A stretch of 14,901 nucleotides of DNA from Oxalobacteraceae bacterium UBA7693 (GCA_002482715.1 DLGN01000345.1:48576-63476); one strand, 5' to 3'. Numbered from the stretch's first letter, positions 7,231 to 14,269 are shown. Notes: generated by a model not told the origin, from the sequence alone. Program-made: numbers and translations.

Positions 7231-8745
7231 TCAGACCATAGGCTTTGCCATGCAATTCGCGCGAATATACTCCAAATGCGTTGGCATCGCATCGACGCAC
7301 TTACGAATTACCGCTTGTGTATTGTGAAGGAAGCCTGCGATTTCTTCCTTGCTACGCTGATCAACCACTGGGTTATATCGACGTGGACGCATTCCCTGCC
7401 CGTGCATGACTTGTAACCAACTATCTTCAGGAAACAGCTCGTCATTTTCCCGCAATATACGTCCATTACTTGCAAACAAATCGAGCTTCAACTGCAAACT
7501 GTCCGGCACCGGCATATTGCGGCAATAGCGCCAAAATTCGGCATCATCGCGTTGATTTACTTTGTAATGCAGAATCAAAAAGTCACGGATCTGGGCGTAT
7601 TCTTTATCCGTTAGTCGATTGTAATTATCGATATCAACTTGATCGAAATCTTTATCTGGAAAAAAGCTAATCAGGCGCATCAGACCGGTTTTCACCATAT
7701 GGATACTAGTTGACTCTAGTGGCTCCATGAAGCCGCCCGATAGGCCAATGGCCACCACATTTTTATTCCATACTCTCTTACGTTTGCCCGTGGTGAATTT
7801 GATCTGACGCGGTTCTGCCAAGGCCTTACCGTCCAAATTATTCATCAGGATATCTTGCGCCTGCGCCGCATCCATAAAATGGCTGGAAAATACATGACCA
7901 TTTCCGATTCGATGTTGCAAAGGTATGCGCCATTGCCAGCCCGCGCTATGTGCAGTTGAACGGGTGTGTGCCTGTGCCGATCCCGCCAGCTCACAAGGGA
8001 CTGCGATTGCGGTATCGCAAGGCAACCAATGACTCCAATCTTCGTAACCTGTTTGTAAGGCTTTCTCGATTAGCAAGCCAACCATGCCTGAGCAATCGAT
8101 GAAGAAATCAGCGCTAATTTTTTCACCGTTCTCCATCACTAAGGCTTCAACAAATCCATCGTCTTGTCGCAACAAGGTTTGTACGATTTTTCCTTCAATA
8201 CGTTTGACACCACGTTGCTCGGCATAGGCACGTAGGTAGCGCGCATACAAACCAGCATCAAAATGATACGCATAAGAGAGATCGGATAAAGGTGAATTCG
8301 GCAGATCAGGTCTGCCAATACTGAATTTGCCGAGCATACTTGCAACGGTATTGATCGAGTAGGGTTCTAATCCACCCACCATTCCTAATTGATTGAGCTT
8401 GAGCCAGTAATGGAAAAAATTCGCGGTCGGTTGATCACGACCCACTGAGCCAAATCCATGAAAATACTTACTATGATTGATTCCCCAATTCACGAACTCA
8501 ATACCGAGTTTGAATGTGCCTTGGGTATTTCTGAGGAAATCATTCTCATCTATCCCCAAATGCATATTGAAATTACGAATGCTGGGAATCGTCGCTTCGC
8601 CAACACCGATAGTTGAGATTTGATCCGATTCCACTAAACGGTAATTGTATCCATTCGGCAGTAACTGCACTAATGCAGCGGCGCTCATCCAGCCAGCGGT
8701 GCCACCACCCACTATGACGATATCCTTAATGCGATTTTCTTTCAT
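7231..8745 (-). CDS. tryptophan halogenase family flavoprotein (PF04820 type)
   Basis: A 504-residue flavin-dependent halogenase-like protein. The FAD-binding motif is GGGTAGWMSA near the N terminus. The catalytic Lys lies at K79 in TFKLGIEF, the halogenase signature WxWxIP is present as W270-Q-W-R-I-P, and MEPLEST (341-347) matches the active-site Glu region of PrnA-like enzymes. The protein therefore has the residues for FADH2-dependent chlorination or bromination through a lysine haloamine; substrate and halide are unknown. I chose ATG 8745 because GGA lies about 7 nt upstream; the in-frame ATG at 8757, four codons earlier, has no ribosome-binding site. No flavin reductase is in the window. 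It sits downstream of the TonB-dependent receptor gene, beyond a strong terminator, so expression needs read-through or a promoter in 8758-8841, where none is convincing. Such genes often accompany TonB receptors in sugar-uptake loci, so a role other than secondary-metabolite halogenation is possible. Confidence 0.9.
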   Translation of the reverse strand: MKENRIKDIVIVGGGTAGWMSAAALVQLLPNGYNYRLVESDQISTIGVGEATIPSIRNFNMHLGIDENDFLRNTQGTFKLGIEFVNWGINHSKYFHGFGSVGRDQPTANFFHYWLKLNQLGMVGGLEPYSINTVASMLGKFSIGRPDLPNSPLSDLSYAYHFDAGLYARYLRAYAEQRGVKRIEGKIVQTLLRQDDGFVEALVMENGEKISADFFIDCSGMVGLLIEKALQTGYEDWSHWLPCDTAIAVPCELAGSAQAHTRSTAHSAGWQWRIPLQHRIGNGHVFSSHFMDAAQAQDILMNNLDGKALAEPRQIKFTTGKRKRVWNKNVVAIGLSGGFMEPLESTSIHMVKTGLMRLISFFPDKDFDQVDIDNYNRLTDKEYAQIRDFLILHYKVNQRDDAEFWRYCRNMPVPDSLQLKLDLFASNGRILRENDELFPEDSWLQVMHGQGMRPRRYNPVVDQRSKEEIAGFLHNTQAVIRKCVDAMPTHLEYIRANCMAKPMV

Positions 8746-8841
8746 CTTCTTTTCCATTTATTTTTTACGGCTAATAGATATTCTCATGACAGCGTGGGCA
8801 ACGCACTTCTTTAACGATGAAACATCTGCTCAACCGAAAGC

Positions 8842-8889
8842 AAAAAAGAGTCTATGCAATGCAAGTGTAACTTTGCACCACATAGACTC
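8842..8889 (-). terminator. intrinsic terminator between receptor and halogenase genes
   Basis: In minus-strand sense GAGTCTATG (8889-8881) pairs with CATAGACTC (8856-8848), followed directly by six T (8847-8842). An inner stem (TGCAA at 8860-8864 with TTGCA at 8873-8877) lengthens the hairpin. It lies 34 nt past the receptor stop and about 100 nt before the halogenase start, so it should cut most transcripts between the two genes. Confidence 0.85.
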
Positions 8890-8922
8890 AATCACCCTCG
8901 AGGAATACGATAAAAATTAAAT

Positions 8923-11631
8923 TTAGTAATTGAAACCAAATCGAATACCAAACATCCGCGGCTCGACTGGAGAATAGTTCATTTGTGCGCCGATAGCGTT
9001 GCCGCGCCAATAAGCCGCTTTGCTATCAGTCGCATTACGAACAAACAATTCCGCATGCCAATCATCGTCTGGTGAATCGAGACGCACCGATGCATCCGTT
9101 AAGGTATAAGCCTTCTGGAAACGGCCAATATGCGCGAATTCATCATTTCTGACATCAAAGTAAGCCTTATCACGCCAGTTCATTTTGATATACGGCGTAA
9201 TCGAGTAGCCACTTGGCAAATCAAATTTCTGTGAGAAATGCAGCATGAACGTTTTCTTTGGCGCATTCGGCAAACTATTGTCGGTTACGTCATACAGACG
9301 TTTGCCGTTGTCAGGTCCGAGACCATTGAATTGTGCCGGGCATGGTGTTTGTCCAAATTCGACACGTGCATCACAATTGTAGTCATCGCTGTAAGAACCA
9401 TAATCACGGATCTTGGTATCTAACAAGGTAAAGGCACCACCAACTTTACCACCTGGCCAAGGTTTGTAATCCCATTCCACTTCCAATCCACGAATCTTGG
9501 TATTACCGACATTGATCGTGCGCCAAGTTTCGTACACATCGCATTTCGGTTGATCAGATGTGCATGGTATTGGTGTTTTGTATTTGCTGACAAAGTAGGT
9601 ACCAGTTAATTGCTGGTCTTTATAATTCATCGCAAATGCAACTGCGGACAAGCTCAAGGTATTGTCAAAGAATTTTCCCTTGTAACCAAGTTCAAAGTTC
9701 GTCACCAACTCTGGTTTGTACGGCAAGAAGGTCTCGGTGTTTGGTTTGCCATCTGCACATACACGTTGAACTGGATCCGTTGCACTGCCACCGCAAGCTA
9801 AAGTACGATCGCCGAAACCACCCGCTTTATAGCCAGTCGCCAAGGCGGCATACGCCATTTCATTCTTGTTGATTTGTGTTTGCAAACCTAAACGCCAGGT
9901 CAGCTTACGCCATGATTCGCTATGATCATTCTTACTTGGTGTGCCATACAAATGGTAAGCGGCCGCACTACCACCAGGTCCATAGTTGAGATCGTTCCCT
10001 TGCGGTAGACGGTATCCTGGCGTACCTGGTGTGCCTGGATCGTAACCACCGTTGTAAAATTCTTTTTGGCCCCACCAACCGCCGAGGTTCAAACCATCTT
10101 TATCGGTTTTACTGTCGGAGCTAAAACGAACGCCGGCTGTCGCTGTCCAGTCTTGAACGAAATCCCAATCTGCTTGCGCGAACACCGCTTTCGCATCCAC
10201 TTGACGATTCGGTTGCGCATAGAAAGCGCCTGAAGCTAAACCAACTGGTGCGCGATAGAGATCAACAACTTCATAGTTGATCTGATTTTTTTCATGCATC
10301 CAAAACAGCCCTGCGACATAACGCAGACTATCTACACGTTGTTTGAATTGCAGCTCATGCACAGTGGAGACATATTTTGAATCGACCGTTTGTTGATATT
10401 GGTCAGACAGTGGCCAAGTGCCCCAGTTATTGCCACCGGCGATACTTGGATGATCTTGCGTGATCTGAAACGGTAAGGCACTTTGATTACCCTTGTCGTT
10501 ATCATACAGTTGACTGCGGCGTTGATCAGCTAATGCGAAGCTGTAGTCCAAACTGGCGTCGTTACTGATATTCCAGTTCGATCCCGCGCGTAAGGTGCGG
10601 ATTTTCATATCGGTCATACCCGGCACATTGATCTTCAGATCAAAGCGACCCCAACCAGTTGGACAAGCGTAACGTGTTCCCGCGACTGAATCACAATCCT
10701 TGAATGCAGTACCACCAGCGCTGGAATCTTGGAATTCTTCGTAAGTTGCGTGCAACTTCCAATCTTTATTGACTTTGTAAAGAGCGGATAAACGTGCAGC
10801 CCAAGAATTCTGATTAGTGTAGTAATCGCTCGGATCTACTTTCCGATTCCAACGTTGAATATTGTCTGGAATACCGTCCGGTATCCAACCCTTGGAGGGC
10901 AAGTTGGCTTCGCTGAAATCTTGCATTTGATTCGCGTAACCATCCCGCGTTACTTTCATGATCGAAGCGCGCAAGGCGAAATCATCGCTAACCCGAATGT
11001 TTTGAACAGCATGCAGCTGACGCTTGTTGTAGTTACCGAGTTCAACTTCTGCTCTGCCGTAGTTGCCTTTAAAATCTGGCTTGGCAGAGATCACATTGAT
11101 CGTACCGCCAGTCGAGTTACGACCAAATAGGGTTCCTTGCGGACCACGCAGAACTTCGACCTGCGCCACGTCGAACATCAAGGCTTGTGCGCCTTGTGGA
11201 CGCGGGGAATACATACCATCAACATGGAAACCCACTGCTGGATCGCCAATCTCTGTCGTGTTACTTGAAGTAATGCCGCGTATTGTCACTTGAATCGCGG
11301 AGTCGTTTGACTGAACAATCGTGACATTAGGAATTTCATTCGCGAGACCTTTTGCACTCGTCACACCCATGCGTGCCAAACTCTCTTGATTGAATGCGGT
11401 CACCGCCAAAGGCGTACGCAATAGCGAGGTGGAGTAGCGTGTTGCGGTGACATTGACTTCTTGAATTTTGTCGGCTTCTTTACCGTCAGTTTTTTTCGTG
11501 CTGGCAGGCTCAGTTGTTTTATTAGATTCTACAGGTGCAGCTTGTTGTGCTTGCACATGCATACTCATCATTCCACAAGCGCCCGCTACGGCAACGCTCA
11601 TGAGAGTTTTGCTGGTTTTCAGATGAAACAT
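8923..11631 (-). CDS. TonB-dependent outer-membrane receptor
   Basis: A 902-residue outer-membrane receptor. The signal peptide covers about 1-29 (MFHLKTSKTLMSVAVAGACG, ending near VQAQ). A TonB-box-like IQEVNVTATR lies at 56-65, then the plug domain (about 70-185) with IRGITSSN, DGMY, VEVLRGPQGTLFGRNSTGGT and NVISAKP. The rest is the 22-strand barrel, ending with the aromatic FGFNY needed for outer-membrane insertion. Such receptors use TonB-ExbBD energy to import siderophores, cobalamin, or oligosaccharides. Here the LacI-type operators upstream and the halogenase-family gene downstream favour a carbohydrate or related carbon source over iron, but that is inference. After the signal peptide the only eight cysteines fall in four close pairs (313/323, 613/625, 690/697, 753/764), probably disulfides in surface loops. 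ATG 11631 has AAGGAG about 5 nt upstream. Expression is from the promoter at 11967-11996 with a leader of about 330 nt; a terminator follows at 8842-8889. Confidence 0.95.
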   Translation of the reverse strand: MFHLKTSKTLMSVAVAGACGMMSMHVQAQQAAPVESNKTTEPASTKKTDGKEADKIQEVNVTATRYSTSLLRTPLAVTAFNQESLARMGVTSAKGLANEIPNVTIVQSNDSAIQVTIRGITSSNTTEIGDPAVGFHVDGMYSPRPQGAQALMFDVAQVEVLRGPQGTLFGRNSTGGTINVISAKPDFKGNYGRAEVELGNYNKRQLHAVQNIRVSDDFALRASIMKVTRDGYANQMQDFSEANLPSKGWIPDGIPDNIQRWNRKVDPSDYYTNQNSWAARLSALYKVNKDWKLHATYEEFQDSSAGGTAFKDCDSVAGTRYACPTGWGRFDLKINVPGMTDMKIRTLRAGSNWNISNDASLDYSFALADQRRSQLYDNDKGNQSALPFQITQDHPSIAGGNNWGTWPLSDQYQQTVDSKYVSTVHELQFKQRVDSLRYVAGLFWMHEKNQINYEVVDLYRAPVGLASGAFYAQPNRQVDAKAVFAQADWDFVQDWTATAGVRFSSDSKTDKDGLNLGGWWGQKEFYNGGYDPGTPGTPGYRLPQGNDLNYGPGGSAAAYHLYGTPSKNDHSESWRKLTWRLGLQTQINKNEMAYAALATGYKAGGFGDRTLACGGSATDPVQRVCADGKPNTETFLPYKPELVTNFELGYKGKFFDNTLSLSAVAFAMNYKDQQLTGTYFVSKYKTPIPCTSDQPKCDVYETWRTINVGNTKIRGLEVEWDYKPWPGGKVGGAFTLLDTKIRDYGSYSDDYNCDARVEFGQTPCPAQFNGLGPDNGKRLYDVTDNSLPNAPKKTFMLHFSQKFDLPSGYSITPYIKMNWRDKAYFDVRNDEFAHIGRFQKAYTLTDASVRLDSPDDDWHAELFVRNATDSKAAYWRGNAIGAQMNYSPVEPRMFGIRFGFNY

Positions 11632-11709
11632 TTTGTCTCCTTATTGAGATAGTCGACTTGCGCTATCTACTTTCATTAAATGTCGCTTGGTGATTTGCTC
11701 ACCATTTTT

Positions 11710-11841
11710 TTACTGAAGTTGAACTGATTTTACTTCCTTGCGTATAACGTGTTTCGTTTTTGCTTTGATTTTCAACTTGCTGCTAGTGATCTTCTTGGTA
11801 TTCGACCGAATAATACTCACGGTCACAAATTTCTGTTCCAT
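11710..11841 (-). CDS. possible leader peptide, 43 residues, lysine-rich
   Basis: A minus-strand frame from ATG 11841 to TAA 11710-11712, inside the receptor leader. The peptide has 10 Lys and 2 Arg in 43 residues, mostly in the second half (for example KLKIKAKTKH). It has no recognisable ribosome-binding site (TCTGCTTCA precedes the ATG), which argues against translation. It could be a leader peptide or a chance frame in AT-rich DNA. No family recognised. Confidence 0.2.
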   Translation of the reverse strand: MEQKFVTVSIIRSNTKKITSSKLKIKAKTKHVIRKEVKSVQLQ

Positions 11842-11940
11842 TGAAGCAGATTTTTGCGTCGTCAATTTGAGTTGCTGACTCAAGATGCTGACAGCTAGTT
11901 TCAGAAAATAAGGTCAATTGACTGAAAGCTCACGCTTTTA

Positions 11941-11954
11941 TGGAATCGTTTCCA
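11941..11954. promoter_or_regulatory. LacI-family operator, downstream copy
   Basis: TGGAATCGTTTCCA is a 14-bp palindrome (12 of 14 symmetric) with the central CG that marks LacI-family operators (general form TGGAAACGTTTCCA). It covers about +6 to +19 of the predicted transcript, a classic position for repression by roadblock or exclusion of polymerase. Confidence 0.75.
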
Positions 11955-11966
11955 TTTGTGATTTGA

Positions 11967-11996
11967 AATATAGCATTCAACAAAAATCAGTGTCAA
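11967..11996 (-). promoter_or_regulatory. sigma-70 type promoter of the TonB receptor gene
   Basis: On the minus strand a perfect TTGACA (-35, 11991-11996) is followed after 18 bp by TATATT (-10, 11967-11972; five of six consensus bases). Transcription should start near 11960. It is the best promoter in the window and is flanked on both sides by LacI-type operators, one just above the -35 and one just below the start point. Confidence 0.72.
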
Positions 11997-12004
11997 CATT
12001 TTTT

Positions 12005-12018
12005 TGGAAACGTTCCCA
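12005..12018. promoter_or_regulatory. LacI-family operator, upstream copy
   Basis: TGGAAACGTTCCCA is a second LacI-type palindrome (12 of 14 symmetric, central CG), 64 bp centre to centre from the first copy, about six helical turns. It lies just upstream of the -35 box. Two operators on the same DNA face at this spacing suit looping by a tetrameric repressor or cooperative binding. The regulator gene is not in the window. Confidence 0.75.
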
Positions 12019-12061
12019 TTTTGTGTTTTTTTGCGACATTTACATGGAGATAAATCGATAC

Positions 12062-12077
12062 AAACTACCGATAGTTT
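12062..12077. repeat. short perfect inverted repeat
   Basis: AAACTA (12062-12067) and TAGTTT (12072-12077) are perfectly inverted around CCGA. It lies between the receptor promoter and the DnaA-box array, with ATCGAT on either side (12054-12059 and 12086-12091 or close by). No T-run follows, so it is not a terminator; it could be a protein site. Confidence 0.35.
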
Positions 12078-12098
12078 CGTGAATTATCGATTACAAGC

Positions 12099-12267
12099 TG
12101 TGGATAACTTTGTGGGTAATTTTTGGATAAAGTAGTGCTTATTGGCATCAAGATAGAGAATGATTTAAATAGCCTCTGTAAGCCATTGAATATAAACATT
12201 ATTCTTGAAGTTAAATTCCTCGCAAGTAATTTCTCTTCGTAAATAATCATTCTTTTTTTGTGGATAA
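12099..12267. other. cluster of DnaA-box sequences in an AT-rich gap
   Basis: Two perfect DnaA boxes (TGTGGATAA, the complement of TTATCCACA) lie at 12099-12107 and 12259-12267. Between them, directly after the first, are two one-mismatch boxes in the same orientation: TGTGGGTAA (12111-12119) and TTTGGATAA (12122-12130). The first three are separated by gaps of only 3 and 2 bp. The 128 bp between the third and fourth boxes are AT-rich and gene-free. The layout resembles origin or DnaA-titration arrays. No dnaA, dnaN or partition gene is in view, so this could be an origin part, a DnaA-binding control site, or a regulatory site of a neighbour. Confidence 0.5.
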
Positions 12268-12325
12268 ATAAATCCACCCGCTTAGACTCACTCAGATCAA
12301 TCTGCAAATGAAGCCAAATCCAGCC

Positions 12326-13135
12326 CTACTCCACTTTGATTTTGGCATACTCAGGATGTGGAGGTGGATAGTTCAAATCCATACCTGCTAGTTTCTCGGC
12401 AACGATCCCGGCAATGATTAAATTACGTTGTGTCTTCGAGTTCGCGGGAACAATATGCCATGGAGCGGCTTCATGATGTGTAGCCCGAATCGCGTTCTGA
12501 TAGGCATCTTGATAGGCATCCCATAAAGAACGCTCGGTCAGATCTTGCGGATCAAATTTCCAGTGTTTATTGGGATCATTCAAGCGTTCTTGCAATCGAA
12601 TTTTTTGTTCCTCTTTTGAGATATGCAAAAAGAACTTCAAGATCGTGGTGCCCGTTTCAGCCAGCATTCTCTCAAACGCATTAATGTGTTGATAGCGCCT
12701 TTGTACTTCGGACTCATCAATCAATCCATGCACTTTGGTGATCAAGACGTCTTCGTAATGACTTCTGTTAAAGACTGTAAGCTCGCCAACTGCTGGCACA
12801 TTCTGGTGGATCCGCCACAAAAAATCATGCGCAAGTTCTTGCGCGGTGGGAGCCTTGTAGCTGATGATCCGGACACCTGCAGGATTGGTGCGACCAAACA
12901 CGACTTTCACGGTTCCATCTTTTCCCGAGGTATCCATGCCTTGCAGCACGATCAATAATTTATGCTTTTGCTGCGCATGAAGAATGTTTTGAAACTCGCC
13001 AATCTGCTCGCTTAGTTCCAGCGTTCTCGCCTTCATCAACTCCTTATTACTATTCGCCGCCAAGGGTCGTAAACTAGCGTCTTTGTCTTGAATTACGCTG
13101 CTCTTAGATGCAAGAAATTGGCTGGAGATACTCAT
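12326..13135 (-). CDS. ppk2: polyphosphate kinase 2 family protein
   Basis: A 269-residue cytoplasmic enzyme of the PPK2 family, which moves phosphate between inorganic polyphosphate and nucleotides. The P-loop is G66-M-D-T-S-G-K72-D-G-T, and the second motif with FNRSHYEDVL (122-131) matches the Walker B/lid region of PPK2. The C-terminal segment has the usual SLWDAYQDAYQNAI and WHIVPANSKTQRNL blocks. The single-domain length fits PPK2 enzymes that regenerate ADP or ATP from AMP or ADP; from style I favour the group often labelled polyphosphate:nucleotide phosphotransferase, but direction and nucleotide preference cannot be read here. ATG 13135 lacks a clear ribosome-binding site; translation may be coupled to the CoA-binding gene, whose stop is 21 nt upstream. 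No terminator follows; the downstream gap contains the DnaA-box cluster. Confidence 0.9.
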   Translation of the reverse strand: MSISSQFLASKSSVIQDKDASLRPLAANSNKELMKARTLELSEQIGEFQNILHAQQKHKLLIVLQGMDTSGKDGTVKVVFGRTNPAGVRIISYKAPTAQELAHDFLWRIHQNVPAVGELTVFNRSHYEDVLITKVHGLIDESEVQRRYQHINAFERMLAETGTTILKFFLHISKEEQKIRLQERLNDPNKHWKFDPQDLTERSLWDAYQDAYQNAIRATHHEAAPWHIVPANSKTQRNLIIAGIVAEKLAGMDLNYPPPHPEYAKIKVE

Positions 13136-13156
13136 GCGATGGGCACCATTCTGAAA

Positions 13157-13585
13157 TTAATTGAGAATATTATGTAAGCGCTTAAATTCTATCTTAGTAC
13201 AACGATCCATCACCACATCTAATCCCGCCGACTTGGCTTGTTCAGCAGCAATCTCGTTCGTAATACCAAGTTGCATCCAAACGGATTTCGCACCTATCGC
13301 GACTGCTTCGCTGACGATAGCAGGAATATCTTCCGCTTTACGGAAACAGTCGACTATGTCGATCAGACATCCGCTGTGTTGTTGCGCCTCAGTCAAATTT
13401 GCATAACAGGTAACGCCCAAGATGCTACTTCCTGCTTGCATTGGATTCACCGCCAAAATGCGATAGCCATGCTCTTGTAAAAATTGCGCGACTTTAAAAC
13501 TATCGCGTTCTGGTTTATTTGAAATACCAACGATGGCAATCGTTTTTGCGGTATTCAACAATTGATCAATCAAAATTTCAGACAT
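13157..13585 (-). CDS. CoA-binding domain protein (YccU-like)
   Basis: A 142-residue single-domain Rossmann-fold protein of the CoA_binding_2 type. It shows IAIVGISNKPERDSF near residues 16-30 (nucleotide-binding loop), the strand-turn ILAVNPMQAGSSILG at 43-57, the family-typical VDCFRKAEDIP (78-88), WMQLGITNE, and the C-terminal VVMDRCTKIE. The family resembles the CoA-binding part of succinyl-CoA synthetases, but the physiological role of the stand-alone form is not established. It lies between the atp operon terminator and ppk2, with 21 nt to ppk2, so the two probably form an operon. ATG 13585 is preceded by a weak GGGTAG about 8 nt upstream. No good promoter could be fixed in the 40 bp to the atp terminator. 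Confidence 0.88.
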   Translation of the reverse strand: MSEILIDQLLNTAKTIAIVGISNKPERDSFKVAQFLQEHGYRILAVNPMQAGSSILGVTCYANLTEAQQHSGCLIDIVDCFRKAEDIPAIVSEAVAIGAKSVWMQLGITNEIAAEQAKSAGLDVVMDRCTKIEFKRLHNILN

Positions 13586-13624
13586 ATTTTTCTACCCAGA
13601 TAATCGGAATACATGTGTAAAGAC

Positions 13625-13652
13625 AAAAAGAAAAAGGCAGCCGTAGCTGCCT
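13625..13652 (-). terminator. intrinsic terminator of the atp operon
   Basis: In minus-strand sense AGGCAGC (13652-13646) and GCTGCCT (13641-13635) form a 7-bp stem with a 4-nt loop, followed by TTTTTCTTTTT (13635-13625). It lies about 50 nt past the atpC stop and closes the ATP synthase operon. Confidence 0.9.
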
Positions 13653-13700
13653 ATTCTATTGAACCATTTACTGCTTCCGCAAAGTAAAATTTTTGCAGAA

Positions 13701-14123
13701 TTAACGCTTAGAACGTAATTTCTGTATCGCTGCCAATTGCGCGATCGCTGATGCCAACTCGGCTTGCGCTTGCGCGTAATCGATGCCTGCATCGCGATTC
13801 ACCAAAGCCTCTTCCGCCAATTTCTTAGCTTCTGCTGCTTTCGCTTCATCAAGATCATGACCACGGATCGCTGTATCAGCAAGAACAGTCACGCTATCAG
13901 GTTGAACTTCCAGGATGCCGCCGGCAACGAATACAAATTCGTCTTCTGCTTGACCTGCAATCTTGATGCGCACCGCGCCTGGCTTAATACGTGTGATCAG
14001 TGGTGTGTGTTTTGGGTAGATACCCAATTCACCTGATTCACCCGGCAACGCGACGAATTCCGCTTCGCCAGAAAAGATCATCTCTTCTGCAGAAACCACG
14101 TCAACGTGAATAGTATGTGCCAT
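13701..14123 (-). CDS. atpC: ATP synthase F1 epsilon subunit
   Basis: The 140-residue epsilon subunit of the F1 sector, part of the central rotor stalk that couples proton flow to ATP synthesis and can inhibit ATP hydrolysis. The N-terminal beta-sandwich (1-85) has the hallmarks VDVVSAEEMIFSGEAEFVAL, GELGIYPKHTPLIT and VAGGILEVQPDSVTVLAD; the C-terminal helix pair (about 88-140) is Ala-rich with EAKAAEAKKLAEEAL and ends in KLRSKR. Length and domain order are normal. ATG 14123 has AAGG about 7 nt upstream. It is the last gene of the atp operon, separated from atpD by an unusual 195-bp gap that contains a REP/BIME-like repeat, and is followed by a clear terminator. Confidence 0.97.
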   Translation of the reverse strand: MAHTIHVDVVSAEEMIFSGEAEFVALPGESGELGIYPKHTPLITRIKPGAVRIKIAGQAEDEFVFVAGGILEVQPDSVTVLADTAIRGHDLDEAKAAEAKKLAEEALVNRDAGIDYAQAQAELASAIAQLAAIQKLRSKR

Positions 14124-14144
14124 GTGCTAACCTTTTCTGTTTTG

Positions 14145-14269
14145 CCCCTCCCCCTTCAAGGGGGAGGCTGGGTGGGGGATGGGGTTCGGTTGACGAGGCT
14201 GTTAACTTTGTCTGATGTTACTTAGACTTTACCCCATCCCCACCCCAACCCTCCCCTTGAAGGGGAGGG
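14145..14269. repeat. REP/BIME-like pair of inverted GC-rich palindromes between atpD and atpC
   Basis: Two 21-nt perfect palindromes, each centred on one base (14147-14167 centred at 14157, and 14249-14269 centred at 14259), have the form CCTCCCC-TT-n-AA-GGGGAGG. Each carries a G-rich tail pointing inward: CTGGGTGGGGGATGGGGT (14168-14185) and, inverted, ACCCCATCCCCACCCC (14231-14246). The two units are therefore inverted copies around a 45-bp spacer. This is the structure of bacterial interspersed mosaic elements built from REP sequences, which are mobilised by REP-associated tyrosine transposases. In the transcript it would form large stem-loops in the atpD-atpC intercistronic RNA. Confidence 0.8.

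Larger units (their letters stand above)
11632..11960 (-). promoter_or_regulatory. long 5' leader of the TonB receptor mRNA
   Basis: If transcription starts near 11960 the leader is about 330 nt, long for a simple gene. Near its 5' end the minus-strand RNA can fold: CTTTCAG/CTGAAA (11927-11899) encloses a GTCAATTGAC palindrome (11913-11922), and TTGAGT/ACTCAA (11883-11867) forms a second hairpin with a 5-nt loop. A 43-codon basic ORF lies in the middle (11710-11841). No known riboswitch class was recognised and no terminator-like T-run follows the hairpins. A nearer, unseen promoter would make the leader shorter. Confidence 0.4.

Noticed and set aside
12065..12307. 80-residue minus-strand ORF in the gap between the receptor promoter and ppk2
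   Set aside because: Its C-terminal part (SKNYPQSYPQLVID) is just the translation of the tandem DnaA boxes, the rest is low-complexity AT-rich sequence, and no ribosome-binding site or family likeness is visible.
14145..14269. The GC-rich palindromes after atpD as an intrinsic terminator
   Set aside because: Neither stem is followed by a T-run in the direction of transcription, and atpC must still be transcribed; the two-unit inverted layout fits a REP/BIME element better.
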